A stretch of 64,000 nucleotides of DNA from NCBI RefSeq assembly GCF_014863585.1, contig NZ_CP062253.1:5331001-5395000 (forward strand), read 5' to 3'. Below, piece after piece: positions 52,549 through 62,570 of this stretch (positions are counted from its first letter, which is position 1; each line of letters opens with the position of its first letter). A model generated the notes under the pieces. That model was not told the origin of the DNA. It saw nothing but the letters and a program-made list of their open reading frames with translations, and searched no databases. Both the position numbers and the translations under genes were made by a program. The stretch is from Pseudomonas gozinkensis (lineage in GTDB: Bacteria; Pseudomonadota; Gammaproteobacteria; Pseudomonadales; Pseudomonadaceae).

Positions 52549-52884
52549 TCACTTCGCCATCATGTAGGTGTGGATGCTGAACATGATCCACAGCGACAGA
52601 CCGACCAGCAGCACGATCACGATGGCCGTAAAGACGAACGCAATCACGTTGTTACGTTGAGCGATGGAACGGTCCAGGTGCAGGAAGTAATACAGGTGAA
52701 CGATCACCTGGATCACGGCGAACAGCAGGACGATTGCCAGCGTCGTCGACTTCGGCAGGGTCGGGAACATCACCAGGCCGAACGGGATGACGGTCAGGAT
52801 TACCGACAGGATGAAGCCGATTGCGTACGACTTGACGCTGCCGTGGCCAGCATCATGGCTGTCATGGGAGTGTGCATTAGCCAT
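52549..52884 (-). CDS. cyoD: Cytochrome bo3 ubiquinol oxidase subunit IV CyoD
   Basis: 111 residues from the ATG at 52884 ([20 protein letters not shown]). Three membrane spans ([58 protein letters not shown]). The ATG overlaps the cyoC stop (TAATG). Assembly subunit of the oxidase. Confidence 0.96.
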   Translation of the reverse strand: MANAHSHDSHDAGHGSVKSYAIGFILSVILTVIPFGLVMFPTLPKSTTLAIVLLFAVIQVIVHLYYFLHLDRSIAQRNNVIAFVFTAIVIVLLVGLSLWIMFSIHTYMMAK

Positions 52885-53510
52885 TACAGGGTCCCCATCA
52901 GGTAAACAACGGTGAATACGCAGATCCACACCACGTCCAGGAAGTGCCAGAACAGGCTCAGGCAGCTCAGACGGGTCTTGTTGGTCGCCGTCAGGCCGTG
53001 CTTGTTGACCTGGTACATCATGATGCCCATCCAGATCAGACCGGCGGACACGTGCAGACCGTGGGTACCGACCAGCGTGAAGAACGCCGACAGGAAGCCC
53101 GAACGGCTAGGACCGAAGCCCTCGGAGATCAACAGGTGGAACTCGTTGATCTCCATGGCGATGAAGCCTGCGCCGAGCAGGAAGGTCATGAACAACCAGC
53201 CCAGAACCTGCTGCTTCTTGCCTTTGTACAACGCCAGCATGGCGAAGCCGTAGGTGATCGAACTGAACAACAGCAGAGCGGTTTCGCCCAGCACGTATGG
53301 CAGTTCGAAGATGTCGTGGCCCGACGGGCCACCGGCGACGTTGTTTACCAGTACCGCGTACACCGCGAAGATCGACGCAAACAGAATGCAGTCGGTCATC
53401 AGGTAGAGCCAGAAACCGTATACGGTCATCTCGCCCGAGTCGTGGTGATGGTCATCGTGCCCATGGTCATGGCCATGGGCGTGTCCAGCATTGGTCACTA
53501 AGTTCGACAT
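52884..53510 (-). CDS. cyoC: Cytochrome bo3 ubiquinol oxidase subunit III CyoC
   Basis: 208 residues with five membrane spans. A His-rich N-terminus ([19 protein letters not shown]), then [20 protein letters not shown] and [20 protein letters not shown], the subunit III signature. 3 bp after cyoB. The His cluster is a usual variable feature of Pseudomonas CyoC. Confidence 0.97.
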   Translation of the reverse strand: MSNLVTNAGHAHGHDHGHDDHHHDSGEMTVYGFWLYLMTDCILFASIFAVYAVLVNNVAGGPSGHDIFELPYVLGETALLLFSSITYGFAMLALYKGKKQQVLGWLFMTFLLGAGFIAMEINEFHLLISEGFGPSRSGFLSAFFTLVGTHGLHVSAGLIWMGIMMYQVNKHGLTATNKTRLSCLSLFWHFLDVVWICVFTVVYLMGTL

Positions 53511-53513
53511 TGT

Positions 53514-55544
53514 TTAAGCCTGTTCCAACTTGGTTTCAACACGGGTCGCGGAAGCAGGGATCTTCCCGGCCGCTACCAGACGCTTGTGCTGCTCGGCTTC
53601 GATGCGCTCGATCGTTTCAACCGGAACCATGTAGCCCTGGTCGTCACGTGCAGCGTGGATCACGAAGTAGATGACAGTGCCGGCCAGGCTGGCGATCGCC
53701 AACCACCAGATGTGCCAGATCATCGCAAAACCGAAGACGGTCAACAGTGCGCCCATCACCACGCCAGTGGCGGTGTTGTTTGGCATGTGGATCGGCTCGT
53801 ACTTGGCCGGACGCTGGTACGCGGTACCGTTTTCCTTGGCTTCGGTGAACGGGTCGATGCAGTCAGCCTTAGGCAGCACAGCGAAGTTGTAGAACGGAGG
53901 TGGCGACGAGGTCGACCACTCCAGGGTATGGGCATTCCACGGGTCACCGTGTTCGCACATGTTTTCCGGCTTGTTGCGGTCACGCACCGACACATACAGC
54001 TGGATCAGCTGGCAGGCGATACCGACAGCGATCATCACCGCACCGAACATGGCAACGTACAGGTACGGTACCCACTCAGGGTTGGTGGTGGCGTTCAGAC
54101 GACGGGTCATGCCCATGAAGCCCAGTGCATAGAGCGGCATGAACGCGACGAAGAAGCCCGAGATCCAGAACCAGAACGCTGCTTTACCCCAGCCTTCGTG
54201 CAGCTTGAAGCCGAACGCTTTCGGGAAGTAGAAGCCGAAACCTGCGATGTAGCCGAATACCGCGCCGCCGATGATCACGTTGTGGAAGTGAGCGATCACG
54301 AACAGGCTGTTGTGCAGAACGAAGTCAGCACCCGGGATGGCCAGCAGTACGCCGGTCATGCCGCCGATGGCGAAGGTCACCATGAAGCCCAGAGTCCACA
54401 GAACCTGGCTGGTGAAGCGCAGACGGCCCTGGTAGATGGTGAACAGCCAGTTGAACAGTTTCACACCCGTCGGGATGGAAATCAGCATCGTCGCCAGACC
54501 GAAGAAGGCGTTGACGCTGGCACCCGACCCCATGGTGAAGAAGTGGTGCAGCCAAACCATGAAGCCCAGTACCGAGATCGCGCCCGAGGCGTAGATCATC
54601 GAGTGGTGGCCGAACAGTTTCTTGCCGGTGAAGGCCGAGATGACTTCCGAGAAAATGCCGAACGCCGGCAGGATCAGGATGTAAACCTCAGGGTGGCCCC
54701 ATGCCCAGAACAGGTTGACGTACATCATTGGATTGCCACCAAGTTCATTGGTGAAAATGTGGAAATCCATGTAACGGTCAAGGGTCAGCAGTGCCAGGGT
54801 AGCGGTCAGGATCGGGAACGAAGCCACGATCAGAACGTTTGCCCAGGTGCAGGTCCAGGTGAAGATCGGCATGTCCATCAGTTTCATGCCAGGGGTACGC
54901 ATTTTCAGCACGGTCGCCAGGAAGTTGACCCCGGTTAACGTTGTACCCAGACCGGATAGCTGTAGCGCCCAGATGTAGTAGTCCATCCCCACGCCAGGGC
55001 TGTATTGCAGACCCGACAACGGTGGATACGCTACCCAGCCGGTCTTGGCGAATTCGCCGACGCCCAGGGACAGGTTGATCAGCACGACGCCGGACACCAG
55101 CAGCCAGAAGCTCAGGGAGTTCAGGAACGGGAACGCAACGTCACGCGCGCCGATCTGCAGCGGCACTGCAAGGTTCATCAGGCCGGTGAAGAATGGCATC
55201 GCCATGAAGATGATCATGATCACACCGTGAGCGGTGAAGATCTGGTCATAGTGTTCAGGTGGCAGGTAGCCAGGCGAACCCTCGGTGGCCATGGCCAACT
55301 GGGTACGCATCATGATGGCGTCGGCAAAACCGCGCAGCAGCATGACCATGGCGACGATGATGTACATCACGCCGATTTTCTTGTGGTCGACCGACGTCAG
55401 CCACTCGGTCCACAGGTAAGTCCACTTCTTGAAGTAGGTGATTGCAGCGAACAACGCCAGACCACCGAGCGCGATCATCGAGATGGTGACCATCACGATC
55501 GGCTCGTGGAAAGGGATCGCTTCCCAACTTAATTTACCAAACAT
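53514..55544 (-). CDS. cyoB: Cytochrome bo3 ubiquinol oxidase subunit I CyoB
   Basis: 676 residues, catalytic subunit with low-spin haem, haem O and Cu-[41 protein letters not shown] (Cu-B His and the cross-linked Tyr), [20 protein letters not shown] (Cu-B His pair) and [20 protein letters not shown] (haem ligands) are all intact. Pumps protons while reducing oxygen with ubiquinol. Confidence 0.98.
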   Translation of the reverse strand: MFGKLSWEAIPFHEPIVMVTISMIALGGLALFAAITYFKKWTYLWTEWLTSVDHKKIGVMYIIVAMVMLLRGFADAIMMRTQLAMATEGSPGYLPPEHYDQIFTAHGVIMIIFMAMPFFTGLMNLAVPLQIGARDVAFPFLNSLSFWLLVSGVVLINLSLGVGEFAKTGWVAYPPLSGLQYSPGVGMDYYIWALQLSGLGTTLTGVNFLATVLKMRTPGMKLMDMPIFTWTCTWANVLIVASFPILTATLALLTLDRYMDFHIFTNELGGNPMMYVNLFWAWGHPEVYILILPAFGIFSEVISAFTGKKLFGHHSMIYASGAISVLGFMVWLHHFFTMGSGASVNAFFGLATMLISIPTGVKLFNWLFTIYQGRLRFTSQVLWTLGFMVTFAIGGMTGVLLAIPGADFVLHNSLFVIAHFHNVIIGGAVFGYIAGFGFYFPKAFGFKLHEGWGKAAFWFWISGFFVAFMPLYALGFMGMTRRLNATTNPEWVPYLYVAMFGAVMIAVGIACQLIQLYVSVRDRNKPENMCEHGDPWNAHTLEWSTSSPPPFYNFAVLPKADCIDPFTEAKENGTAYQRPAKYEPIHMPNNTATGVVMGALLTVFGFAMIWHIWWLAIASLAGTVIYFVIHAARDDQGYMVPVETIERIEAEQHKRLVAAGKIPASATRVETKLEQA

Positions 55545-55547
55545 CGT

Positions 55548-56489
55548 TTACTCCTCTGCCCCGGCAGCTGAATGCGAATTCGAGTCCATATCCGTTGCCG
55601 CCACTTCTTTCTCTTTCTTCTCGTGCTTCAGCGGCTTGCCCGGTTTCATGCCTTCGTACTTGTCGACGATGGTCTGGAACAGGTTCGGCGTGACCGAGGA
55701 GTAGAGCTCGACTGGATTGTTCTGGCTTGGCTTGGCAAGGGCTGCGTATTCAGCTGGTTCAAGCTGTTTAGGTGCCTTTTTGACTTCACTTACCCAGGCG
55801 TCGAAATCTTCCTGAGAAGTTGCGATCGCTTTGAATTTCATACCGGTGAAACCAGCGCCGCTGTAGTTGGCGGAGATACCGTCCATTTCAGCGTTGCGGT
55901 CAGCGATCAGGTGCAGCTTGGTGGTCATGCCCGCCATCGCGTAGATCTGGCCGCCCAGGCCCGGGATGAAGAACGAGTTCATCACCGCGTCCGAAGTGAT
56001 CCGGAAGTTAACCGGGGTGTGCGCCGGGAACACGATCTTGTTGACCGTGGCGATGCCTTGCTCCGGGTAGATGAACAGCCACTTCCAGTCCAGCGCGACC
56101 ACTTCGATGGTCACAGGCTTGACGTCGGATTCGATCGGACGATACGGATCCAGCGAGTGGGTCGACTTGTAGGTGATGTAACCCAGGGCAATGATGATCA
56201 GGACCGGGATGGTCCAGACTGCCACTTCGATCTTGGTCGAGTGCGACCATTTCGGGGTGTAGACGGCGTTCTTGTTGGAGGCGCGGTACTTCCAGGCGAA
56301 CAGGAAGGTCATGACGATGACCGGCACAACGACCAACAGCATCAGCAGCGTGGCGGTGATGATCAGGTTGCGCTGTTCCAGGCCGACCTGGCCCGTTGGA
56401 TTGAGCAAGGTCATGTTGCAGCCTCCCAGCAACAACGTGCCGAGCAGCGGCACTAGGCCTAGTAATCTGGGGTACCTGTTTTTACTCAT
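55548..56489 (-). CDS. cyoA: Cytochrome bo3 ubiquinol oxidase subunit II CyoA
   Basis: 313 residues from the ATG at 56489, preceded by AGAGG. Lipoprotein signal ending in the lipobox LLLGGC, two membrane spans (ITATLLMLLVVVPVIVMTFL, IEVAVWTIPVLIIIALGYIT) and a cupredoxin domain without Cu-A ligands, as in quinol oxidases. C-terminal Glu/Lys-rich tail. First gene of the operon. Confidence 0.97.
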   Translation of the reverse strand: MSKNRYPRLLGLVPLLGTLLLGGCNMTLLNPTGQVGLEQRNLIITATLLMLLVVVPVIVMTFLFAWKYRASNKNAVYTPKWSHSTKIEVAVWTIPVLIIIALGYITYKSTHSLDPYRPIESDVKPVTIEVVALDWKWLFIYPEQGIATVNKIVFPAHTPVNFRITSDAVMNSFFIPGLGGQIYAMAGMTTKLHLIADRNAEMDGISANYSGAGFTGMKFKAIATSQEDFDAWVSEVKKAPKQLEPAEYAALAKPSQNNPVELYSSVTPNLFQTIVDKYEGMKPGKPLKHEKKEKEVAATDMDSNSHSAAGAEE

Positions 56490-57242
56490 CTCACGACCTC
56501 TAAAGCAGCTTGCGCAATGCAGTTGGGTTTTGATCGCCAACACTTCACCCTGCCAAGGGTTGGCATTTTCTTTGGATTGAATAAGGGCCGCCCGTCGCGC
56601 GTCAGACGCTCGACAAAACCTGGGACAGCGGTCAGTTCTTATTCGAATTCGTGGTCAAAGGCCTTGTTACAGACCAATTCCATTTGGTGCGGAAAGTTGG
56701 AAGGCACCGACACCTGGGTGTCTCGCAAGCCTTTCGGCTGCCCGACACCCGACTTCCTGCTCGCCTCCTTAATAAAGGCTGAACAGTGCCGGGAATTCAG
56801 TGCGGGCGATTGTAGATAGGTAGCGCCCTATACACCATGTCTTATCCCGAAATAATTTTTATCGCTCAGAGCAACAATCCATCACCGTTTTTGCAAAAGT
56901 TCCGCATGTTATCGAAATCGATTCTCAACAAAAACACCAAAAAATGTAGGTCTATCGGCCTCAGTTCAGACAGCTCCGAAAGCTTTTTCCCACGGCGCGA
57001 TCCGCGCAAAGCCCGATATGCCAAGGCTTTTGGCCATCTGCCAGACTCTGTTAAAACTGCCTGATCCGGCACACGCGTGCAAAAACCGACAAATGCTGAA
57101 ACAGACCAATCCTTTTTTGTAACAGCACTCCAATCCGGGCCGGTGCAACGCGCTGCGACAGGGCGCGTGTGACAACATGTCGCACACCTGTCGCACCCTT
57201 CCTTGCCGTTCGTCACGGTGTTTTCACACAGACCCTGAAATG
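56490..57242. other. 750-bp intergenic region upstream of cyoABCDE
   Basis: Presumably holds the cyo promoter and 5' leader on the minus strand. Short open frames exist (for example 56837-57064 plus strand) but lack a ribosome-binding site and family resemblance. I could not place a convincing promoter or ANR/Fur box by eye. Confidence 0.5.
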
Positions 57243-57287
57243 CAAAACGCCTCGATTGGCGTCACTGCAAATCGAGGCGTTTGTTTT
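57243..57287 (-). terminator. Terminator of dsbB
   Basis: AAAACGCCTCGATT ... AATCGAGGCGTTTGTTTT, a 12-bp stem, located 27 bases beyond the dsbB stop on the minus strand; symmetrical enough for both directions. Confidence 0.82.
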
Positions 57288-57313
57288 ATCGGCGCAGGCG
57301 CCGAAAAGTTGAT

Positions 57314-57823
57314 TCAGCGCAAAGCTTTTCGGTTACGCGAGGTCAGCAGCGGCACCAGAATCACCACCAGCACGAAGGCCACCAGTGCCCATTGCGCCAG
57401 CGACAGGCCGAGGATCGGCGGGTACGGCGTCGAGCAGAAACCGTCGACCTGGAAGCCCAGCGGGAAGATCTTCGCCAGCGGCAAGTCATCGACGATCGGC
57501 TGCAACACATCGATGCCGCAGCTCACCGCCGGATAGAACTGGGTGTACACGTGATGCCCGGCGACACCGGCCCCGGCGATGGCGCAAATCACCACCAGCA
57601 CCTCGAACACCGTGATGCTGCGCCGGGTGCGCATGGCCGCGCCGATGAACGCGAACAGCGCGATCAGCAGCAACGCATAACGCTGCAGGATGCACAGAGG
57701 GCACGGCGCCTCGCCCAGCACGATCTGCATGTACAGCGCGCCGCCGATCAGCGCCAGGCAGATGATGCCCAGCAACACCAGATAGCGCCGCTCACGTCCC
57801 AATCGAATCGTTTCCTCGCTCAT
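57314..57823 (-). CDS. dsbB: Disulfide bond formation protein DsbB
   Basis: 169 residues, four membrane spans. First Cys pair in EAPCPLCILQRYALL (C-P-L-C, near residue 40), and the second pair in VSCGIDVL and VDGFCSTPYP. Re-oxidises DsbA and passes electrons to quinone, hence to oxidases such as CyoABCD. Pseudomonas often carries two DsbB homologues; which one this is cannot be told. Confidence 0.93.
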   Translation of the reverse strand: MSEETIRLGRERRYLVLLGIICLALIGGALYMQIVLGEAPCPLCILQRYALLLIALFAFIGAAMRTRRSITVFEVLVVICAIAGAGVAGHHVYTQFYPAVSCGIDVLQPIVDDLPLAKIFPLGFQVDGFCSTPYPPILGLSLAQWALVAFVLVVILVPLLTSRNRKALR

Positions 57824-57848
57824 CGCGTTTCCCTTTCATGTCCATGGT

Positions 57849-58409
57849 TCAGCTGGCCGGCGGCTGCGCTTGCAGTTGCGCCATCAGGCTGATGTTGTCT
57901 TCGATATGCCAATTGGCCGCGATGCGACCGTTGTCGATCTGATAGATATCGGTTGCCCGGAAGTCTACACGCTGGCCCTGCCCTTTGAGAGCCTTGAACG
58001 TACCGGTGAAATGCCCGCGAAAGTGCAGATGCACCACCACGCGATCTCCGGCGACGATCATTTGTTCGATCTCGCAACTCAAGTCCGGCACCGCCGTGCG
58101 AAAGAACTTCGACGCCAGCAACGGCCCGGTCGGCCCCTGCACCCGCCCTTCCGGCGGGGTCTTGTCGACGAACTGCGGCGACAGGGCCGCCGTGGCCAAC
58201 GCCTCTTCACCCGTGTTCCAGAAACTGCCGTAACGCCGCGCCGCCAGTTCCATCGCATCACGCCGGGCCTTGGGCAGGCTCTGATCGACGATCAGGGTCT
58301 GTGGCTGGATCAACGCGGACTCGGCGAAGGCGAACGGACTGGACAGCAAGGCAATCGACAGGCCCAACGTGGCCAGGCTGAAACGACGGGAAGAGGTGAA
58401 GTGCGACAT
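57849..58409 (-). CDS. Exported SnoaL/NTF2-like protein
   Basis: 186 residues from the ATG at 58409, with AGGA nine bases upstream; the ATG at 58427 lacks one. Signal peptide FSLATLGLSIALLSSPFAFA. The mature domain has RRYGSFWNTGEEALATAALS and VAGDRVVVHLHFRGHFTGTF then DIYQIDNGRIAANWHIEDNI, the SnoaL-like ester-cyclase/NTF2 fold. A periplasmic hydrolase or ligand-binding protein; substrate unknown. Confidence 0.82.
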   Translation of the reverse strand: MSHFTSSRRFSLATLGLSIALLSSPFAFAESALIQPQTLIVDQSLPKARRDAMELAARRYGSFWNTGEEALATAALSPQFVDKTPPEGRVQGPTGPLLASKFFRTAVPDLSCEIEQMIVAGDRVVVHLHFRGHFTGTFKALKGQGQRVDFRATDIYQIDNGRIAANWHIEDNISLMAQLQAQPPAS

Positions 58410-58532
58410 GGGGGCGATCCTGATCATGTAAACGAACGAGCGCCTATCATCAGCATCGGGGAATAAACGATAAACCGGTTAAGAAACGATTAACCTTTAA
58501 ACACTTTTTAAGAATCGAATTAGCGGCGCCCC

Positions 58533-58621
58533 CATCGCGGGCAAGCCCGCTCCCACAGATCCGCGGCGAACACAATTACTGTGTTTGACACAAACCCTGT
58601 GGGAGCGGGCTTGCCCGCGAT
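58533..58621. repeat. Pair of inverted Pseudomonas REP elements
   Basis: GCGGGCAAGCCCGCTCCCAC (within 58533-58556) and its complement (58598-58621), about 40 bases apart. The standard REP doublet of the P. fluorescens group, downstream of hmp on the minus strand. Confidence 0.92.
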
Positions 58622-58641
58622 GAAGACAACCCGGTTTCAGA

Positions 58642-59823
58642 TCACTCCAGAGCAGCAGCCGGCCCGAAGAACTCATACCGGCTCTGCTTCTCCGGCACAC
58701 CCAGTGCCTTCAGATGACGCTTGATCGCGCCCATGAAACCTTTCGGCCCGAGGAAGTAGGCGTCCACATCACGCTCCGCCGGCAGCCACTCGCCCAGTTG
58801 CTCCTCGCTCAACAATCCGACCTTGTCCGCCGCCGGGCTCACGCCGTCATCTTCGGCGTAGCAATAGAAGCGCTTGAGCTGCGGATGACGCGCGGCCAGA
58901 CCATCGATCCAGTCACGAAACGCATGCACGCTGCCGTTACGCGCGCTGTGGATGAAGTACACCGGACGCTCGGTTTCCAGCGCTGCTTCCAGCATCGCCA
59001 GCGTCGGAGTGATGCCGACGCCGCCGCTGATCAGCACCAGCGGTTTGTCGCTGGCAGTCAGAGTGAACTCACCCGATGGCGGGAACAGCTGGATGCTGGC
59101 ACCAACGTGCAGTTGATCGTGCAGATGATTGGAGGCACGACCGCCCGGTTCACGCTTGACGCTGATGCGGTACTGACCTTTGTTGGCCAGAGCTGACAGG
59201 GAGTAATTGCGGCGGATTTCTTCGCCGTCGAGGATCAGCTTCATGCCGATGTACTGGCCTGGCTCGGCTGCGAGGATCGGGCCTTTGTCTGCTGGTTCGA
59301 AGTAGAACGAAATAATTTCCGCGCTCTCCTCGACCTTGGCCGCGACGATGAACTCCCGCGCCCCGCGCCAGCCGCCGACGGCTTGCTCTTTCTGGTCATA
59401 GATCGCGGTTTCGGCGCCGATCAGGATCTCGGCCAACTGACCGTAGGCTGCGCCCCAGGCGCTCATCACTTCCGGCGTGGCGATTTCTTCGCCGAGCACT
59501 TCGGAGATCGCGCGCAACAGGCAGGTGCCGACGATCGGGTAGTGTTCCGGCAGAATCTGCAGAGCCACGTGTTTGTTGATGATCTTCGCCACCAGATCGC
59601 CCAACTGGTCGAGTTGATCGATGTGACGGGCGTACATCAGCACACCGTTGGCCAGGGCGCGGGGCTGGTCACCGCTGGCCTGGTGGGCCTGGTTGAACAG
59701 CGGGCGGACTTCCGGGTACTCGGAGAGCATCATGCGGTAGAAGTGGGTGATCAGCGCTTCACCGCCGCTTTCCAGCAGAGGCACAGTGGATTTGACGATG
59801 GCACGATCCTGGACGCTAAGCAT
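58642..59823 (-). CDS. hmp: Flavohaemoglobin (nitric oxide dioxygenase)
   Basis: 393 residues; called fhp in P. aeruginosa. The globin domain (MLSVQDRAIVKSTVPLLESG) has LFNQAHQ and ALANGVLMYARHIDQL with the proximal His in NKHVALQILPEHYPIV. Ferredoxin-reductase-type FAD site RRNYSLSALANKGQYRISVK and NAD site VLISGGVGITPTLAMLEAAL follow. Converts NO to nitrate with NAD(P)H and O2. Divergent from a NorR-type activator, with a sigma-54-like promoter and three GT-N7-AC sites between. Confidence 0.97.
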   Translation of the reverse strand: MLSVQDRAIVKSTVPLLESGGEALITHFYRMMLSEYPEVRPLFNQAHQASGDQPRALANGVLMYARHIDQLDQLGDLVAKIINKHVALQILPEHYPIVGTCLLRAISEVLGEEIATPEVMSAWGAAYGQLAEILIGAETAIYDQKEQAVGGWRGAREFIVAAKVEESAEIISFYFEPADKGPILAAEPGQYIGMKLILDGEEIRRNYSLSALANKGQYRISVKREPGGRASNHLHDQLHVGASIQLFPPSGEFTLTASDKPLVLISGGVGITPTLAMLEAALETERPVYFIHSARNGSVHAFRDWIDGLAARHPQLKRFYCYAEDDGVSPAADKVGLLSEEQLGEWLPAERDVDAYFLGPKGFMGAIKRHLKALGVPEKQSRYEFFGPAAALE

Positions 59824-59864
59824 AAGGGTGACTCCTGAGCTTTCTCTAAAAGTGCCTTATGTAT

Positions 59865-59881
59865 TCCAGTAATCGTGCCAA
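59865..59881 (-). promoter_or_regulatory. Sigma-54-type promoter of hmp
   Basis: Minus strand TTGGCACGATTACTGGA: matches TGGCACG-N4-TTGCA except the -12 element is CTGGA. It lies ~45 bases before the hmp start and below the NorR-type sites, the expected geometry. Confidence 0.65.
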
Positions 59882-59921
59882 CTATTTTTTCTATATAAAT
59901 CAATAAGATGAAAATTATGTA

Positions 59922-59977
59922 GTCAGATCGACACAAGCACCTCTATAGTCGCTTCGACTACAACGCGTCTCTTTGAC
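59922..59977. promoter_or_regulatory. Three NorR-type enhancer sites
   Basis: GT-N7-AC at 59922-59932 (GTCAGATCGAC), 59948-59958 (GTCGCTTCGAC) and 59967-59977 (GTCTCTTTGAC). E. coli norVW also has three such NorR sites upstream of a sigma-54 promoter. They lie between hmp and the regulator, so the regulator may also control itself. Confidence 0.78.
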
Positions 59978-59986
59978 TACAAGCCT

Positions 59987-61540
59987 ATGTCCGCCAAATC
60001 ACTGCTCACCGCCCTGCTCCCGCTGGTCTCCGACCTGTCCCGTGAATTGCCCGAAGGCGAGCGCTACCGACGGCTGCTCGAAGCCATGCGCGCCCTGCTG
60101 CCCTGCGATGCCGCCGCCCTGTTGCGCCTCGATGACGAATGGCTGGTGCCGCTGGCCGTGGATGGACTGAGCACCGACACCCTCGGCCGCCGCTTCAAAG
60201 TCAGCGAACACCCGCGTTTTGAAGTACTGCTGGCGGGCGCCGGGCCGACCCGTTTCGCTGCCGACAGTGATTTGCCCGACCCTTATGACGGGCTGGTCGA
60301 CGGCCTCGACGATCACCTCGAAGTCCACGACTGCCTCGGCTGCCCGCTGTTCGTCGATGAAAAACTCTGGGGCCTGATTACCCTCGACGCCCTCGATCCC
60401 GAGCGTTTCGAACCCATCGAACTCGACGCCCTGCAAGCCTTCGCCAGCCTCGCCTCGGCCACGGTCAACGCCGCCGAACGCATCGAACGTCTGGCGATTC
60501 GCGCCGAGGACGAACATCAGCGTGCCGAGGTCTATCGCCAGGCCAGCGGCCAGCAGAACCGCGAAATGATCGGCCAGAGCAAGGCTCATAAACGGCTGGT
60601 GGAGGAAATCAATCTGGTCGGCGGCAGTGACTTGACCGTGCTGATCACCGGGGAAACCGGGGTCGGCAAGGAACTGGTGGCCCAGGCGATCCATGCTGCC
60701 TCCCAGCGCGCCGACAAACCGATCATCAGCCTCAATTGCGCGGCCCTGCCGGATACGCTGGTGGAAAGCGAACTGTTCGGCCACGTGCGTGGAGCCTTCA
60801 CCGGTGCCACCAGCGACCGGCGCGGCAAGTTCGAACTGGCCAATGGCGGCACGCTGTTTCTCGATGAAGTCGGCGAGTTGTCGCTGACGGTTCAGGCCAA
60901 ACTTTTACGCGTGTTGCAGAGTGGCCAGTTGCAGCGTCTGGGGTCGGACAAGGAGCATCAGGTCGATGTGCGCCTGATCGCCGCAACCAACCGCGATCTG
61001 GCCGAAGAAGTACGCAGCGGCCGCTACCGTGCCGACTTCTACCATCGTCTCAGCGTCTACCCGTTGCGGGTGCCCGCGCTGCGGGATCGGGGTCGCGATG
61101 TATTGCTGCTCAGCGGTTATTTTCTGGAACAGAACCGCTCGCGCATGGGCCTCAACAGCCTGCGCCTGAACAGCGACGCCCAGGAAGCGCTGCTGGCCTA
61201 CACCTGGCCGGGCAATGTGCGTGAGCTGGAGCACTTGATCGGTCGCAGTGCGCTCAAAGCATTGGGCAACTGCAAAGTCCGGCCGAAGATTCTCAGCCTG
61301 AGCGCCATGGACCTCGATCTGCCGCGCGAGGTTGTGGATAACTCGCCGCTACCGTCCGAAGCGACCGTCGCGATGCCCTTGATCAGCGGTGACCTGCGTG
61401 CAGCCACCGAGCAGTATCAGCGGCAGTTGATCAGTGCAGCGCTTGAGCGCAATCAGGACAACTGGGCCAGTGCTGCCCGTGAACTGGGACTGGACCGGGC
61501 GAATCTGGGGCGGATGGCGAAGCGGTTGGGGATGAAATAG
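59987..61540 (+). CDS. norR: NO-responsive sigma-54 activator NorR/FhpR
   Basis: 517 residues. N-terminal GAF domain with a non-haem iron site (residues ~20-170), central AAA+ domain with Walker A ITGETGVGKELVAQ near 220, GAFTGATSDRRGKFELANGG (GAFTGA loop contacting sigma-54) and LFLDEVGELSLTVQAKLLRV. The C-terminal Fis-type HTH is NWASAARELGLDRANLGRMA. The divergent hmp is its evident target; in P. aeruginosa the equivalent pair is FhpR/Fhp. Confidence 0.96.
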   Translation: MSAKSLLTALLPLVSDLSRELPEGERYRRLLEAMRALLPCDAAALLRLDDEWLVPLAVDGLSTDTLGRRFKVSEHPRFEVLLAGAGPTRFAADSDLPDPYDGLVDGLDDHLEVHDCLGCPLFVDEKLWGLITLDALDPERFEPIELDALQAFASLASATVNAAERIERLAIRAEDEHQRAEVYRQASGQQNREMIGQSKAHKRLVEEINLVGGSDLTVLITGETGVGKELVAQAIHAASQRADKPIISLNCAALPDTLVESELFGHVRGAFTGATSDRRGKFELANGGTLFLDEVGELSLTVQAKLLRVLQSGQLQRLGSDKEHQVDVRLIAATNRDLAEEVRSGRYRADFYHRLSVYPLRVPALRDRGRDVLLLSGYFLEQNRSRMGLNSLRLNSDAQEALLAYTWPGNVRELEHLIGRSALKALGNCKVRPKILSLSAMDLDLPREVVDNSPLPSEATVAMPLISGDLRAATEQYQRQLISAALERNQDNWASAARELGLDRANLGRMAKRLGMK

Positions 61541-61664
61541 AAGTCCCGCCGTCGGATTGGCGCCAGAATCCCTAAAGCCTGCCGGTTACAAGTCGATAAC
61601 CCGGCATCGATACCTGCTGGCGATCCGTGCGGTCGCCGCTCACCTTTTTCCACAGAAGGTTTTT

Positions 61665-62567
61665 ATGTCTTCCAACAAAGCCCGCGCAGATTCACTTTCG
61701 CTTCTGCTGTTTACCTTGCGCAGCGGCAAGCTGATGGCGATCAACCTGCTGAAGGTCAGTGAAATCATCCCCTGCCCGCCGCTGACCAAGCTGCCGGAGT
61801 CGCACCCGCACGTCAAAGGCATCGCCACTTTGCGCGGTGCTTCGCTGTCGGTGATCGACCTGAGCCGCGCCATCGGCGAGCGGCCGCTGGAAGACCCGAA
61901 CGGCGGCTGCCTGATCGTCACCGACGTCAGCCGTTCGAAACAGGGCCTGCATGTGCAGGCGGTGAGCAAGATCGTGCATTGCCTGACCACCGACATCAAA
62001 CCGCCGCCGTTCGGTTCCGGCGGTTCGCGCGCCTACATCACCGGCGTGACCTCGGTCGACGGCACGCTGGTGCAGGTGCTGGACATCGAAAAAGTCATCC
62101 ACGGCATCGCCCCGGCACAGATCGAAATGGCCCCGACCGAGCTGAGCATGGAAGACGCCGAAGTGCTGGGCAACGCACGAATCCTGGTGGTCGACGACAG
62201 TCAGGTGGCGTTGCAGCAATCGGTGCACACCCTGCGCAACCTCGGCCTGCAATGCCACACTGCCCGCAGCGCCAAGGAAGCTATCGACTGCCTGCTGGAC
62301 CTGCAAGGCACTGCGCAACAGATCAACCTGATCGTCTCCGACATCGAAATGTCCGAGATGGACGGCTACGCCTTCACCCGCACCCTGCGCGAAACCCCGG
62401 ACTTCGCTCACCTCTACGTACTGCTGCACACCTCGCTGGACAGCGCGATGAACAGCGAAAAGGCCCGCCTCGCCGGGGCCAACGGCGTGCTGACCAAGTT
62501 CTCCTCGCCGGAGCTGACCCACTGCCTGATCGAAGCAGCCAAACACGTCGCCGCCCACGGCTACTGA
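61665..62567 (+). CDS. Chemotaxis coupling protein CheV
   Basis: 300 residues from the ATG at 61665, with AGAAGG eight bases upstream. A CheW domain (LLLFTLRSGKLMAINLLKVS, HVKGIATLRGASLSVIDLSR) plus a receiver (RILVVDDSQVALQQSVHTLR, phospho-Asp in NLIVSDIEMSEMDGYAFTR, and Lys in VLTKFSSPELTHCL). Couples receptors to CheA with adaptation by phosphorylation. Pseudomonas carries several CheV paralogues. No chemoreceptor adjacent. Confidence 0.94.
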   Translation: MSSNKARADSLSLLLFTLRSGKLMAINLLKVSEIIPCPPLTKLPESHPHVKGIATLRGASLSVIDLSRAIGERPLEDPNGGCLIVTDVSRSKQGLHVQAVSKIVHCLTTDIKPPPFGSGGSRAYITGVTSVDGTLVQVLDIEKVIHGIAPAQIEMAPTELSMEDAEVLGNARILVVDDSQVALQQSVHTLRNLGLQCHTARSAKEAIDCLLDLQGTAQQINLIVSDIEMSEMDGYAFTRTLRETPDFAHLYVLLHTSLDSAMNSEKARLAGANGVLTKFSSPELTHCLIEAAKHVAAHGY

Positions 62568-62570
62568 GCC

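Noticed and set aside
56837..57064. 75-codon frame upstream of the cyo operon
   Set aside because: No ribosome-binding site, no resemblance to known proteins, overlapped by an equally long opposite frame.
58533..58621. Rho-independent terminator of hmp
   Set aside because: The structure is a REP doublet without a T-run; it may affect mRNA ends but is not a standard terminator.
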